Part shown: positions 10,801-22,700 of the stretch, piece by piece
Layout: every line of letters begins with the position of its first letter
How positions within the stretch are numbered: the stretch's first letter is position 1
Assembly: GCA_038496445.1 (NCBI GenBank)
Contig: JALMLS010000027.1
Span: 124,001-188,000 of the forward strand
Source: Trichosphaerium sp. ATCC 40318
Taxonomy: Eukaryota; Discosea; Flabellinia; Trichosidae
DNA: 64,000 nt
Reading direction: 5' to 3'
Notes under the pieces: generated by a model
Seen by the model: only the letters and a program-made list of their open reading frames with translations
Told to the model about the DNA's origin: nothing
Database searches by the model: none
Position numbers and translations under genes: made by a program

Positions 10801-12480
10801 AAGTGTTATACCCGTGATCAACAAAATTGCGCACGCTCATTTACTCCTTCCTTCGAAATTTACTTTCTTTTTTTAGCACATTGATGAACCGTGACAAAGC
10901 TGATTGTGGTTGGTAATTACCACTAAACTTGGTGCAAAAAATCAATTGTTGACTTGATATCTGATTGCAGGCTACACATTCTCCAAATACCATGAGGGCA
11001 TAATTGACGAAAAGTACAAGAACAATGCGTGACTTAAAAAAAAACACAAAGAGCCAAATACCCTACATTGCTCCGATCTTTGGAAATGTCCTCAAACAAA
11101 GGATTATTATTGTGCGCATTGGCTACAGATGATCCAAGACGAGCTCTCAATTGGGTTAGTTGAAGGTAACCATAAAGGTGCATCATAGCGTTCATTAGTT
11201 AAGTTATTTAATCTATGTTTATTACAGCCACAACAATTGGTAGTTGGTCGCAAGTTTACACAAGCTGATAGCTTGAATCGTGGTTGGGTGATGATAGCAT
11301 ACCTGTCGCAGGTGTCACAGATGGTAAGTAGCTTTATCAAGTATACATGCGTACGTACTAAATTAACACAAAAAATAAGATTCAAAACAATTAATTTTTA
11401 CTTGTTCTAATATATATCCTACGCGGACGAAGATCTCGAAATTGAGTGTTTTTTTTGACTTTTTGACAGTATTTACTTACTTTTGTAGAACAAGATCTTC
11501 GCTGTGTGTGTCACATGTCAACAATGCAATGTCACATGTTTAAGTTCTGGAAAAAAATTTTAGTGCCCATTCGACAATTCATTACTGGATTAAATACATC
11601 CAACAAATGTATCTAGCATGGATTAAAGTATGTGGTGGCAAAGCTAAAAAAGTAAAACGTGATGTTGTCACCGAGGAGCTCCAAAATTAGTTGCTCTCCT
11701 CCTTTAAAGCAGTCAAGAAGAGTTAAAACTATTAACGAAAGATTTGGTAAAAAGGACTTTTTTTGATAGTAAAAGCATCAGTTCACTGATATGCATTTAG
11801 TTTTTAAAGATCCCTGACTTTACTACATTGGACAATTATTGATGATATCATTGAGACCTTTTCTTCACTGTAAAGGTATAAGAAGCGAAAAACAATAACT
11901 CAAGCACTTATCTTAGCAATGCTTGAAATGCTTGAAAGTACAATTGAGGACAAGCTCAAACCATGTATGTGTTACTGACACTCCAGTAATTCAATTTAAT
12001 ACTATTTAAGCTTCTGAGAAGACAGCTGTATGCAGTAAACTACGAAGAAAGTGCAAAAGAAAATTAACAATACATAAATTAAGAATTTTATCAAAGTGGT
12101 TTTGTGGCCTACTTTTCCAAAAAAATGACGTCGCTAAAACTTGGAAGGTTAAGTAAGCAAAGTACCAAAGAACTTTATGATCAACAGAGCAAATGCTTCG
12201 TCGTTTATTTTTTGGTTATTGTATCCAGCGTCAACACATCATGTAGATGAACCTGATGAAACTATGCAGTTGAGGATAGTACATATTTTGTTTTTTCTTG
12301 TGCAATATTAACGACAAAATAGACGTAAAAGACGTTTGCAAAAACTTGCTCTTGATTTGATGACTTCAAGTTTCATGAAATGTATCGGCAAAGCAGCAAC
12401 ATACAATGCTTTCAAGCAAGTTTTCATTTACAGGGAGAATATATAGGTTATCACGCAAACTTGTAAATAACTTTCACTTT
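10801..12480. other. Relic-like region without an intact gene
   Basis: Fragments look formerly coding but do not join into an open model. An example is the plus-strand stretch near 11090-11165 (DYYCAHWLQMIQDELSIGLV), followed by a possible intron and 11230-11322 (RKFTQADSLNRGWVMIAYLS), in incompatible phase. No frame longer than about 90 codons supports a gene. A 27-base block at 12091-12117 recurs in the SLC13 gene. The best reading is decayed gene sequence between the two copies of a duplication. Confidence 0.4.
12075..12117 (+). repeat. Short repeat shared with SLC13-gene intron, copy 1
   Basis: AAATTAAGAATTTTA is followed by a 27-base block identical to 14742-14768. Similarity continues weakly for about 150 bp on the right (for example GTACCAAAGAACTTTATG against a related stretch near 14870). 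Confidence 0.6.
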
Positions 12481-12589
12481 ATCAACGATCGTAGGTAATG
12501 ATATCAGTTTGTATTTGTATTCTTTTTTGGTCCTTGGAATTTTTTTGAGTTAACTCTGGTGGAATCCGTTTTAGAGTCTCTCCTTTACA

Positions 12590-12984
12590 TGTTGAGTATT
12601 GTGGTTCTGACATCACTCAAGCTTTCGTTATTATCACGTGTAGCTAAAGAAAGGAAACATACTGTGGACTTTGTTATTTTTAGGGCAATCCGTTCAACAA
12701 ATAGTATTGTTTTTACAATTTTCTACCGGTAGAGCGTTAGGAATACCGACTGTATTCAGAACACATGTCAAAACTGTATATTCACTAATATCATTCATGA
12801 ATATTCACAGGCGACGTTTGCAGGAGCTTGTAATGGATCGGTTTGTAACGCTTGTGCGCTGTTGCCCCGTGACTAATTTTTTTAGACAGGTAATCGGTTG
12901 AACAACCCCAAAGTCAAGAACCTTGACTGTAAAAAATGTAAAGAGTAACGAAGGCTAGTAATCGGAAATTTTTCATTTCAGTCA
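12590..12984 (+). repeat. Dispersed duplicate, copy 2
   Basis: Second copy of the block described at 10528-10800. The exact 17-mer is at 12590-12606 and the exact 36-mer at 12648-12683. No F-box coding sequence follows in the expected position to the left, so only the upstream flank, or a decayed gene, was duplicated. An open frame at 12671-12901 has no family signature and is not called. Confidence 0.75.
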
Positions 12985-13081
12985 AAGAGTTTGAGAGACG
13001 TGACAGAGAGCTCTGTGTTCGGTAAAATTATTTATTTACAGTAAGTAATCAAAACCACTAAAAATTTTTCTCACTTTTGTT

Positions 13082-15593
13082 TTACAAAACGGCAGTAAGA
13101 AGCCAATAACCAATAGCAAGCATTAAAGCTATTTCAATAAAACCAGCCAAGAAGCCAGTTTTAATAAAATCAAGTGTTGACAAATATCTGTTTCCGTCTT
13201 TATCCTTCTCTGCAAACGTTGCAGCATTAGGGAATGATGTTACAGGAAGAGCCTAGAAACGTATTTCATCAGTAAAAGAAACTATAGGACAACTAAAAAG
13301 TCAAGAAAGTTCGTACCATTGCTCCAGAGTCAAGGAGTACTGATCCTACAACAAGGGCACGCCAGTGGCCTTTGGAGCATGATCCTTCTACGGAAATACC
13401 ACCAGCAAGCTCACAAGCAACGCTTGCTACAATTGGTAGAATAATAATAGATGCAACAGTATGTGAAATGAAATTAGCAAAGAGCCAAGTGAAAGTCCCG
13501 AAAGCCTGTAAGAAAAGAAAAATTAGTTCAGTGAAATACTCGTTTACATCTCTTGGTAGTTGTTACTTACCACCAATACTAGGTATGTTGATGCATGCGC
13601 TGAGTTTAGCACATCTTTAATGGCAAAAGCGATGACATGCAGTAGCCCAGAGTTTTGTATAGCTTCACCAAGAACTACACCTCCAGCCAAGAGCATGAGT
13701 ACATCCCATGACAATGCTTTAAAGTCCTTTACACTACAAGAGGACTTAGGTTAAGATTTATGATTATAAGACATACGTCAAGAAACCAAAACCAAAGAAT
13801 ACAACTACTGGTATCAAAGAAATCATACCCACACTTCCAAGGTACCTATGCCAACAGTCAAAAAAGAGTTGACAAAAAACAACAGCGTACTCTTTGACTT
13901 GATCGTTAACAGCCCACAAGACAATTGTAAGAACACTAATTAAACCAACTACAGCATGGCGCCATGATAGAGGAGCTAAGTCAACAGGAGGAAGTGGTTC
14001 TACCTTTTCAAGTTCTAGAAAGAAAATGTTAGCAAACAATGCACTCACAAGTAAACTTACTTGGCCTGAACCATAACCATAAAAATACGAATGTAGCCGC
14101 TGTACATAGTAGAGAATACGGTAAAGCAACAGCCATAAAATTACCCCAATTTAATCTTTCCCCAAGCGTCCTTGACAAAAAATTGTGAGCATTTTGAACA
14201 GACAATCAAAAAGGGATAACAACCAACTATTCTTGAACGTACATATTTGGTAATAGATCAGGACCATGTTCATTGATGGTATTGAAAGCATTTATGTTCT
14301 GTGGACTGGATATAGGCGTTGGCATACCACCTAAAGCCCGTGAATAAGAAAAAATAATCACAAAAAGATAATGCAAAATTATGCCGATCTAAATAAATAA
14401 TACAAAAACAGAGTTACTTCATTTACGACGTACCTATGTTATTAGAGAATGCGATACCAAGTAATAATGCTTTAGCATATCTATCTTTAGCTGAAAGGGA
14501 TCGTAAAATAGGTTGTACAAGCGATAAACATACGACTAATGGCTATAAGTCCCAAAAAAAATGTTACTTGATGTCAAACCTGGAGAAGCCACATTAGATA
14601 TCCACATTGACATGAAAACACCCAAAAACATAATTGTAGCCATGACAACTTTAGGGTTAGTGCCTACGCGAGATAGAGTTTGTTGAGCCTAATGAAGAAG
14701 AGAGTTAAAAGCAGATACAATAAAATTAAGGATTTTAGTGTTCAAAGTGGTTTTGTGGCCTACTTTTCGCTAAACCTCTTTAAAAAATGTACAAAAATAA
14801 AGAGAGCATAGTACTCGTCATTTACGCAAAAACATGGGAGGTTTGAAAATAAGTCAATAAAACGTACCAAACGAACGCTTATTTCGTATTTACTCAATGC
14901 TGATGTCATAGTAAATGCTCCAAAGGCCAATAGAACAGTACTGTCGAATAATTTTTTGGTTACGATATCTGCTGTATCTGCAGCGTCCAAACATACGTTA
15001 TCCTGATCATCCTTCATCATTACACGTAACCAAGTTACGAGAGGAGGTATGAGAAGCGCTGTAGTCCAAATAGGAATGGCCTATTTATTTTGTAAGGTTT
15101 TTCCGCTTTGTGGCCAGTAAGTACCTCAGAAGCCCACAAAATACCAACGAAAACGAGAATAGCGAGGCATCTGTGTGCGCACTTGTGACCCTGTGTAACA
15201 CGTAAACTTGGGTTTCGCGAAATTTATGCCATCAATACCTTCAGTATGCCAGGAACTGCGAAAATGATCGTTGCAGCCAAAACAGCAACAATAATACAAA
15301 TTAATTTTATAAGCAGAGTCCTAAACCTCTTCTTGCTGCTACAAAGGCGTTATTTAGCAACATGTCACAGTTGGGTACTGGGGTTCAAGCGAAAAAGAAA
15401 ACTACCTTTCTACTTTATCTACGAACGGTAAAACGTTGCCTTTCTCTTCATCTATCGACTCTTCATCGTCTAGTTGTATATTTCCGTCGCTATAGGCAAG
15501 TCCATTTGGTTTGTACGCAACTTTGCGTTTTCCTCTGGGACTTGGAATGAGTGTATCGTTTTCATCCGAGTTAACACTGGAAGGCCTAGACAT
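13082..15593 (-). CDS. SLC13/DASS anion transporter, Pho91-like membrane domain
   Basis: The N-terminus (MSRPSSVNSDENDTLIPSP) is a polar cytosolic segment of about 65 residues. It is followed by TM1 (LIKLICIIVAVLAATIIF) and further membrane exons: LAILVFVGILWASEAIPIWT, ALLIPPLVTWLRVM, TVLLAFGAFTMTSALSKYEI and FLGVFMSMWISNVASPG. The last is the substrate/sodium loop, with SNVASP replacing the SNT of animal SLC13 members. This pattern matches the membrane half of yeast Pho87/90/91 low-affinity phosphate transporters; the regulatory SPX domain is absent. The final exon ends GYWLLTAVL with TAA at 13082-13084. The gene has about ten short introns. Phosphate is the likeliest substrate by similarity, but dicarboxylate or sulfate cannot be excluded. 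Confidence 0.82.
14723..14768 (+). repeat. Short repeat shared with 12 kb relic, copy 2
   Basis: AAATTAAGGATTTTAGTGT is followed by the 27-base block (14742-14768) that also lies at 12091-12117. It sits in an intron of the SLC13 gene. Two copies are too few to name an element. Confidence 0.6.
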
Positions 15594-15768
15594 GACGACT
15601 TTTTTTCACAAATAAGAAAATTTGTCTTAAATTACTCAGATCGAACTTAACCTCCCTTTCTACTTATAGAAAGTGGGTGGGCCAATAATACAAAAAGGGA
15701 ACATAGTTTCGAGAGGTTATTTGTACAAGTGTTGTATTTACGAGCTGGTTTTGATCATTTTTCCCTTT

Positions 15769-17167
15769 TTAAACATCAGGCGTGCAGTCGATTAGATTGT
15801 GTCCCACCTAATCAGAAAAACGTAAGTACTCCACGCATACACCTTTCATAAGCTCTCACGTACCAATTCTTGGCACTCAAGCCTTTTGTTTTTACTGCTG
15901 TCTTATTGTTTTCGTGTAGCGCTATGTTCGCTATATCAGGGTCGAAGTAACCTTCTACATCCTTTAAATCATCCACTGAAGTCACTACATCAGTTGGTCC
16001 AACACCCTTTAGAAATATAATCGTTAGAAAAAAACCTTCAACCAACCTTATCTTTGCTGTCTTACCTGACCTCCAATACATCTTGGGAATACCTTAGTCA
16101 CTTCTTTACATGTCTCGTAGCGAATGGCTTCAAATTTTATACACCAGGTGAGGTCGTCACTGACTTTATAATAGTATTTTAAAAACTGACCACATTTCTT
16201 CTCGTGCAACAACTAAAAGGAGTGTCAACAGTTTACAGATAAACTTGTTTATAAATCAGTACCATGCAGAGCTTTACTATACGTTCGTTCAACACAGCAG
16301 TACCTTTTCGAGGACCACCAACCCTTGCAAACGTAGCAGTCTTTGGCAGAACAACATCGATTTTCGAATTATCTTTACTCTTCTCCTCTTCTTCTTCGTC
16401 CTCCTCACTTTTATCTTCCTCACTCTCTTCATCATTTTCTTTCTTCACCTCTTTCTTAATCTCTACCTTTGTTTTTACATCTGACATTTCAACATCTTTA
16501 TCTTTGTTATCCTCTTTACAGTCTACATCAATTTCCCATTCAAATTCGTGAGCGTATTCATCGGCTACATGCCAACCAAATAGAATTTGAATCATCTGAT
16601 GAAGCTCTACACTATTTAGCGCGCTGCTACTTGAATACCTTTCGAGATGAATAATTGAGAAAGTCTTCTGTTTTTGAAGTTACGGTTAAACGTCAAACGT
16701 ACCTTGAATGGATGCATTTAATCTTACAACGATATTGCGGTATATTGGTACTGTGAACGTAAGTTTTGTAATTACATTACTTGTAAAATGATTGTTGTAC
16801 CTTCTTCGGGGCTTTCTAGCGTCAGCTTTAACTCTACGCAAGTCTGAAAAGCAAGGCGCCAACCGTGTTTTCGTAAATGTTCCATGATAGCGTAAAGCGT
16901 TGTTTTTTGGCGCTTGGCATCTCCTCCATCGGCTTTATCCGCGTTTTCTTCTCTAACACGCTTTCTTCTGTTTAAAGATTCGATAACCGTTTCGTCTGTT
17001 ACTACTAGACCCTCATCCAATGGTGTGGTGCGCAAGATACGCAATTCTTCTTTTAGCGCAGCCAAACGCGCCCGAATCTCTAATTCTTTCTCTGTAGCAG
17101 GTATTGTGCTTGGGTCAATGACTTTGGGCTCATCTGGTGCCTTGGTAGTTGCAGGGGCGTCAGCCAT
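15769..17167 (-). CDS. Unrecognised conserved-looking protein with acidic centre
   Basis: Exons join in frame from MADAPATTKAPDEPKVID. An N-terminal coiled-coil-like segment (TEKELEIRARLAALKEELR) is followed by a short basic patch (SLNRRKRVRE, then AKRQK, possible nuclear signal). Later come PIYRNIVVRLNASIQ, an ILFGWHVADEYAHEFEWEI segment, a long Lys/Glu/Asp-rich low-complexity stretch and a well-ordered C-terminal part: FARVGGPRKGTAVLNERI, LLHEKKCGQFLKYYYKV, GVGPTDVVTSVDDLKDVEGY. The last exon ends LIDCTPDV with TAA 15769-15771. The mix suggests a nuclear complex subunit, but I do not recognise the family. The junction just before LHQMIQILFG is uncertain. A 125-bp spacer separates it from the divergent gene at 17293. 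Confidence 0.65.
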
Positions 17168-17292
17168 TTCCCACGTATGCGCACCAATCTAATAGATCCT
17201 CTACAAAACTTCTAAACCTGTTCACAAGTGTTTTCTGTACTGACTTAACCCTGAAATGTCATTTCTGTAAATTCGTAAATCAAACAAACCCA
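17168..17292. promoter_or_regulatory. Short bidirectional promoter region
   Basis: Only 125 bp separate the ATG of the acidic protein (-) from the ATG of the CCIIM-tailed protein (+). No named element is visible, but it must contain the start regions of both genes. Confidence 0.4.
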
Positions 17293-17701
17293 ATGGCTGC
17301 GCGCAAGCTTCCTGCAATGCGTGCGTCGAGCGAAAAAAGCAATTCAGAATTTGATAAACATTTAGGCAGCCGAGAATCAGCAAGTTTAGGTAAAGCAGAC
17401 GATTTAACAACGGGAAGAGAAGATTATTGGTCTGATGAACTGAGTTAGTACTTTAGCATAGCCACAAGTTTTCACGTGCAAAATCTATTCCATCGACGCT
17501 TGTTTGCGCTAACAAAGCGTAGGGTCAGAGTCACGGGAAGAAACAATAGCAAAAGCAAACGAAGAACAAAACGTTAGACTTTCTTCACCGCTTTCAGTCA
17601 GTACGATAAGCATGCAAAGCGCTTCTAGAGTAGAATTGACAAACGGCGATCACGAGAAAAAGAAAAAAAAGCAAAAAAAAAAGTGTTGTATTATAATGTG
17701 A
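17293..17701 (+). CDS. Small polybasic CaaX-tailed protein (CCIIM)
   Basis: Two exons joined over a 79-nt intron (17444-17522, GTTAGT...GCGTAG) give a protein of about 109 residues. It begins MAARKLPAMRASSEK and is polar and Ser/Glu-rich (REDYWSDELRSESREE, SPLSVSTISMQSASR). It ends with a lysine run, KKKKKQKKK, directly followed by CCIIM and TGA 17699-17701. The last four residues form a CaaX box (C-I-I-M) preferring farnesylation; the preceding Cys could be palmitoylated. The whole tail resembles those of small GTPases and of YKT6, but there is no GTPase or SNARE domain. It is predicted to sit on the inner face of a membrane by lipid plus charge. Function unknown. Confidence 0.7.
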
Positions 17702-17818
17702 GCCGCCCTAAAAGCTAGCGCGGAGTTTTGTAGTTTTAGAAAATAAGCCCCAAAAAAAAAAATAGACATTCAAGGATGGCGTAAATCCTAGTTTATTAAA
17801 ATAATAAACAGAAGTTGT
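17702..17818. other. Convergent 3' region
   Basis: This AT-rich spacer lies between the stop codons of two converging genes. It contains poly(A) tracts usable as 3' ends on either strand. Nothing else is visible. Confidence 0.3.
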
Positions 17819-19442
<1,624 letters not shown>

Positions 19443-19720
19443 GGTGTTTGATACGATTTCTACTTTTCTCAGTGAATTTCGCCTTTTGACTTTCCTTGAC
19501 ATCAGTGTTTTAGCAACAAAATAGCTACTTTTGCAAAAAACTCGAATTTTCTATGTTGCAACACAAAAGCATAGTGGTACATATCGCAGGAAGCAAGCAG
19601 CTTTTGTTTCTAGAATTGCAACCTTTCTTCTTAAAGAAATCTAAAAAAAAACATGAAAGAATTACACAAATGTCGTTATTATTAATACACGTGAGTCCTT
19701 TTTCTTTTTTTTTTTCTAAC
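19443..19720. other. Intergenic spacer
   Basis: It holds the promoter of the cathepsin gene and the 3' end of the Ras-GEF gene, both on the minus strand. A CACGTG lies at 19689-19694. No other feature is visible. Confidence 0.3.
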
Positions 19721-22700
19721 TTACATGGCGCGACGTGCCGGAGATTCTAGGAGTTTACTCCTCTTGTACAGTTCCTTGTCGTCCATATGATACATATGCT
19801 TTCGCAAAAATTCCTCAATTTCAGGGTTAGGCGCTTCAAACATTGATTGCTTGAAAGGCGTGTTCTGGACAAACTGGATGCGTTGTAATACTGCACCAAT
19901 CATTGTCATCTTTTTCCAGTTGATAAGACCGTTATCTAATAATGACAGGTTACCATCTTTGATAAATGTCAAATCTGACAGGTACAATCCTATTTTAAAA
20001 TTTAGAGACATGTGCGCTTAATAAATTTGAACATGAAATAAACACATACCAATATATGGAACGAATGGTGGCTTGGCTGCAGCTAGGGGTCTGTATTGCT
20101 TCCAATTTTCATCTGGTGACATTATATCTAAGAAAAAATGAGCTAACGGTGCCACTCGAGTCCATCCACGTACTTGTCAATGCATCAAACATGAGTTTAT
20201 ACTTCTTTCCAAGCAATTCCCAAGTCTGTCGCAAACGTCGAACAGAGGTGTTATTGAGACCATTCAATATCTCAAGTACGCCAGAGTAATTCTTATACTT
20301 GAAGCAATACTGTAAAAAAACAAGTCAGCAACGTAAAAACACATTAAAGAACGGCTTACCTGTGCTATTAAAATGAACTTTTTGATAACGCTTAACCTCT
20401 GTCTAGGATTAGCAGTATTGATCACTTCTGTAGCAACCCATGATGATACAGTATTTACATTATGGATCATTAAAAATAGAGACCGAGCTTTAGTCATACG
20501 TTGATCTTTTTGTTTACCACTAATGTAAAACAAGATATCTAAAACAAAAAAAAGTTCAGAGAGTTTTCAACCAAGTATAATTTTTCGTGTCATATTTGCA
20601 TACCTTGGTATGTCACTTTAGTGAATAGACTCATCTCATAACGAGATAATTGACTCGCAAAAGTAAGCTAAACAAAGTGTCAGATAAACAAACAAAACTA
20701 AAGAAAATATCCAAGAACAAACAAAAAATAACATGTAATTTTCACGTACTGGATCGAAATCTAGGATTGTTTTCACTGTAGGTTGGGTAGGTTCAAGGAC
20801 AATTATGTCCTTTTGCATTTCTTTACATTGAACTGTAGTAAGCTAAAATAAAGGGTTTAGAAGAAGAGTACCAACTGTTTAAAAGATCCAAAAAAACTCC
20901 AGAAAAGCAAAACAATACTAACCGTAAAAACATAGTTCAACAATTCGTTGAACTTCAAATTGTCTTCCTTCTCTTTCTTGGGTTTTATAAGACCCTTTCT
21001 TAGTATACGCGTAGCTAAAGTCAATGCCTCTGCTTCATTAAGACCAAGAACAGAATTACTCCACTTAATTATTTGCAAGCCTTTAACGGGCTGCTGTTTC
21101 TTTGTTTTTAGAAATTTGCCTTTTTTAGATGACACCAATTTAAGCACCATCTGTGCAGCGATTGGTTGTAAATCATCTTGGTCAAATCCATTTTCCTAAA
21201 CCAACAATGAGCCCCTTATCCATATAAAAACACCACCAAACACGTGTTGTATAAGATTTGGTGGACTGAATGACGAAAAGCACGTGCCTTGAATTTAATA
21301 ATCGTGTGCATACGAGAAAATGACGGATTAGTAGCGTCCTCGGAGTGGTGCAATTCAACAGAGTTGATAAAGTTGTGTAATAATATCAAACAATCTCTAT
21401 CATGTGTAAAACTTTCAAAATTCATCTTAACCCACATTGACAACATATCAAGTACTCTAAAAAAACCCCAATAAGACTCCACACGGCCACCAATACTATA
21501 ACCCAAATAACATTAACTTTTTGAACAACGCACCTCGATCGCACTTTTTTACTATGGGTGTAATGATCCATCAACATTTTTATAATTTTAGAAGGCGTCT
21601 TTTCAAAATAATCAAGTGTCAAGAAAAACGTTCGGACATACGACACTACGAGTAGTTCTTAGTAAAAATAACAATTATAATGTAAGACAATACCTTGCTT
21701 TGTTGTCATGAGGTATCCTACAAGTGCATCTAATGGTCCTGATACAATAACCTAGAAGACTTTGTTAACAAAACTTTTTTTAAACAACAAAGATTATTAA
21801 CATACCTCTTTTCCATTTGCAACAACCTCGGTATTTAGACCTACAATAGAATCTTCAAGTTTATCAAGAGCTTCCCAAGTATTATACTCATCATTATCTA
21901 GTGGCTAAAGAAAGAAAATTATAAACGGACAAAGAACAAAGAAACAAATCCACAAAAAAAATAAATTACCATTGAAAAACTGCCAAGAACAAGTTCTTGT
22001 TCTTTCATCAAGTCTTCTGACTCATCAGTTGCGTTTGTCCTAGGACTGTGTTTTATAAGTAATCATTGTAGGTTTCATAATATGTTACCTAGCACAAGGC
22101 GTAGTGGGTTCTGCGCGTGTGGTACAATCCCAACTTGACATACATGGTGCAGACTTACATCTACGCAGACGTGTAGTAAAAATAGGATCATCTGCTTGTA
22201 TTTTGAATCGTGTCTTTGTTTGTACATCGCCAACTGTCCACAAATACCTACATATGCGTCAAAACTACAATGAGCAGCATATAGTATATACAGTACCTCA
22301 TAGAGGACAGAGGAAGCGGTCTTGTACGCATATGACCTACTTCATCTAGAGCTACTTTTGAAATAAGCACACGCGCCAGTTTAGACACCACATCGCCGTC
22401 AACATTTAGCCTACGAACAGCACGACCTAAAGAACACTGTTAGAGCGTATATTTAACTAGACAAAATAAACCATACCAACACGTTGCTGAGATAAACTAA
22501 AAGATGCAGCACGTGGTCTACCCTGTCTACTTGGCGGAACACGCGCTGTTGCAGCTCTATTATTTACAGGAGACGCTAGCGGTAGCGGGTTGGAGATTCG
22601 TGTAGTTGCAGCGCCAGCAGACTAAATCCAAGGTAAGTATTTCTAAGAATTCATTCATTCGAAAACTGTTATTTTGCTAAAGAACCACTCTTGTGACTGT

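Noticed and set aside
16264-16551. Ser/Phe-rich plus-strand frame
   Set aside because: It is antisense to the Lys/Glu-rich stretch of the minus-strand acidic protein; low-complexity DNA keeps both strands open.
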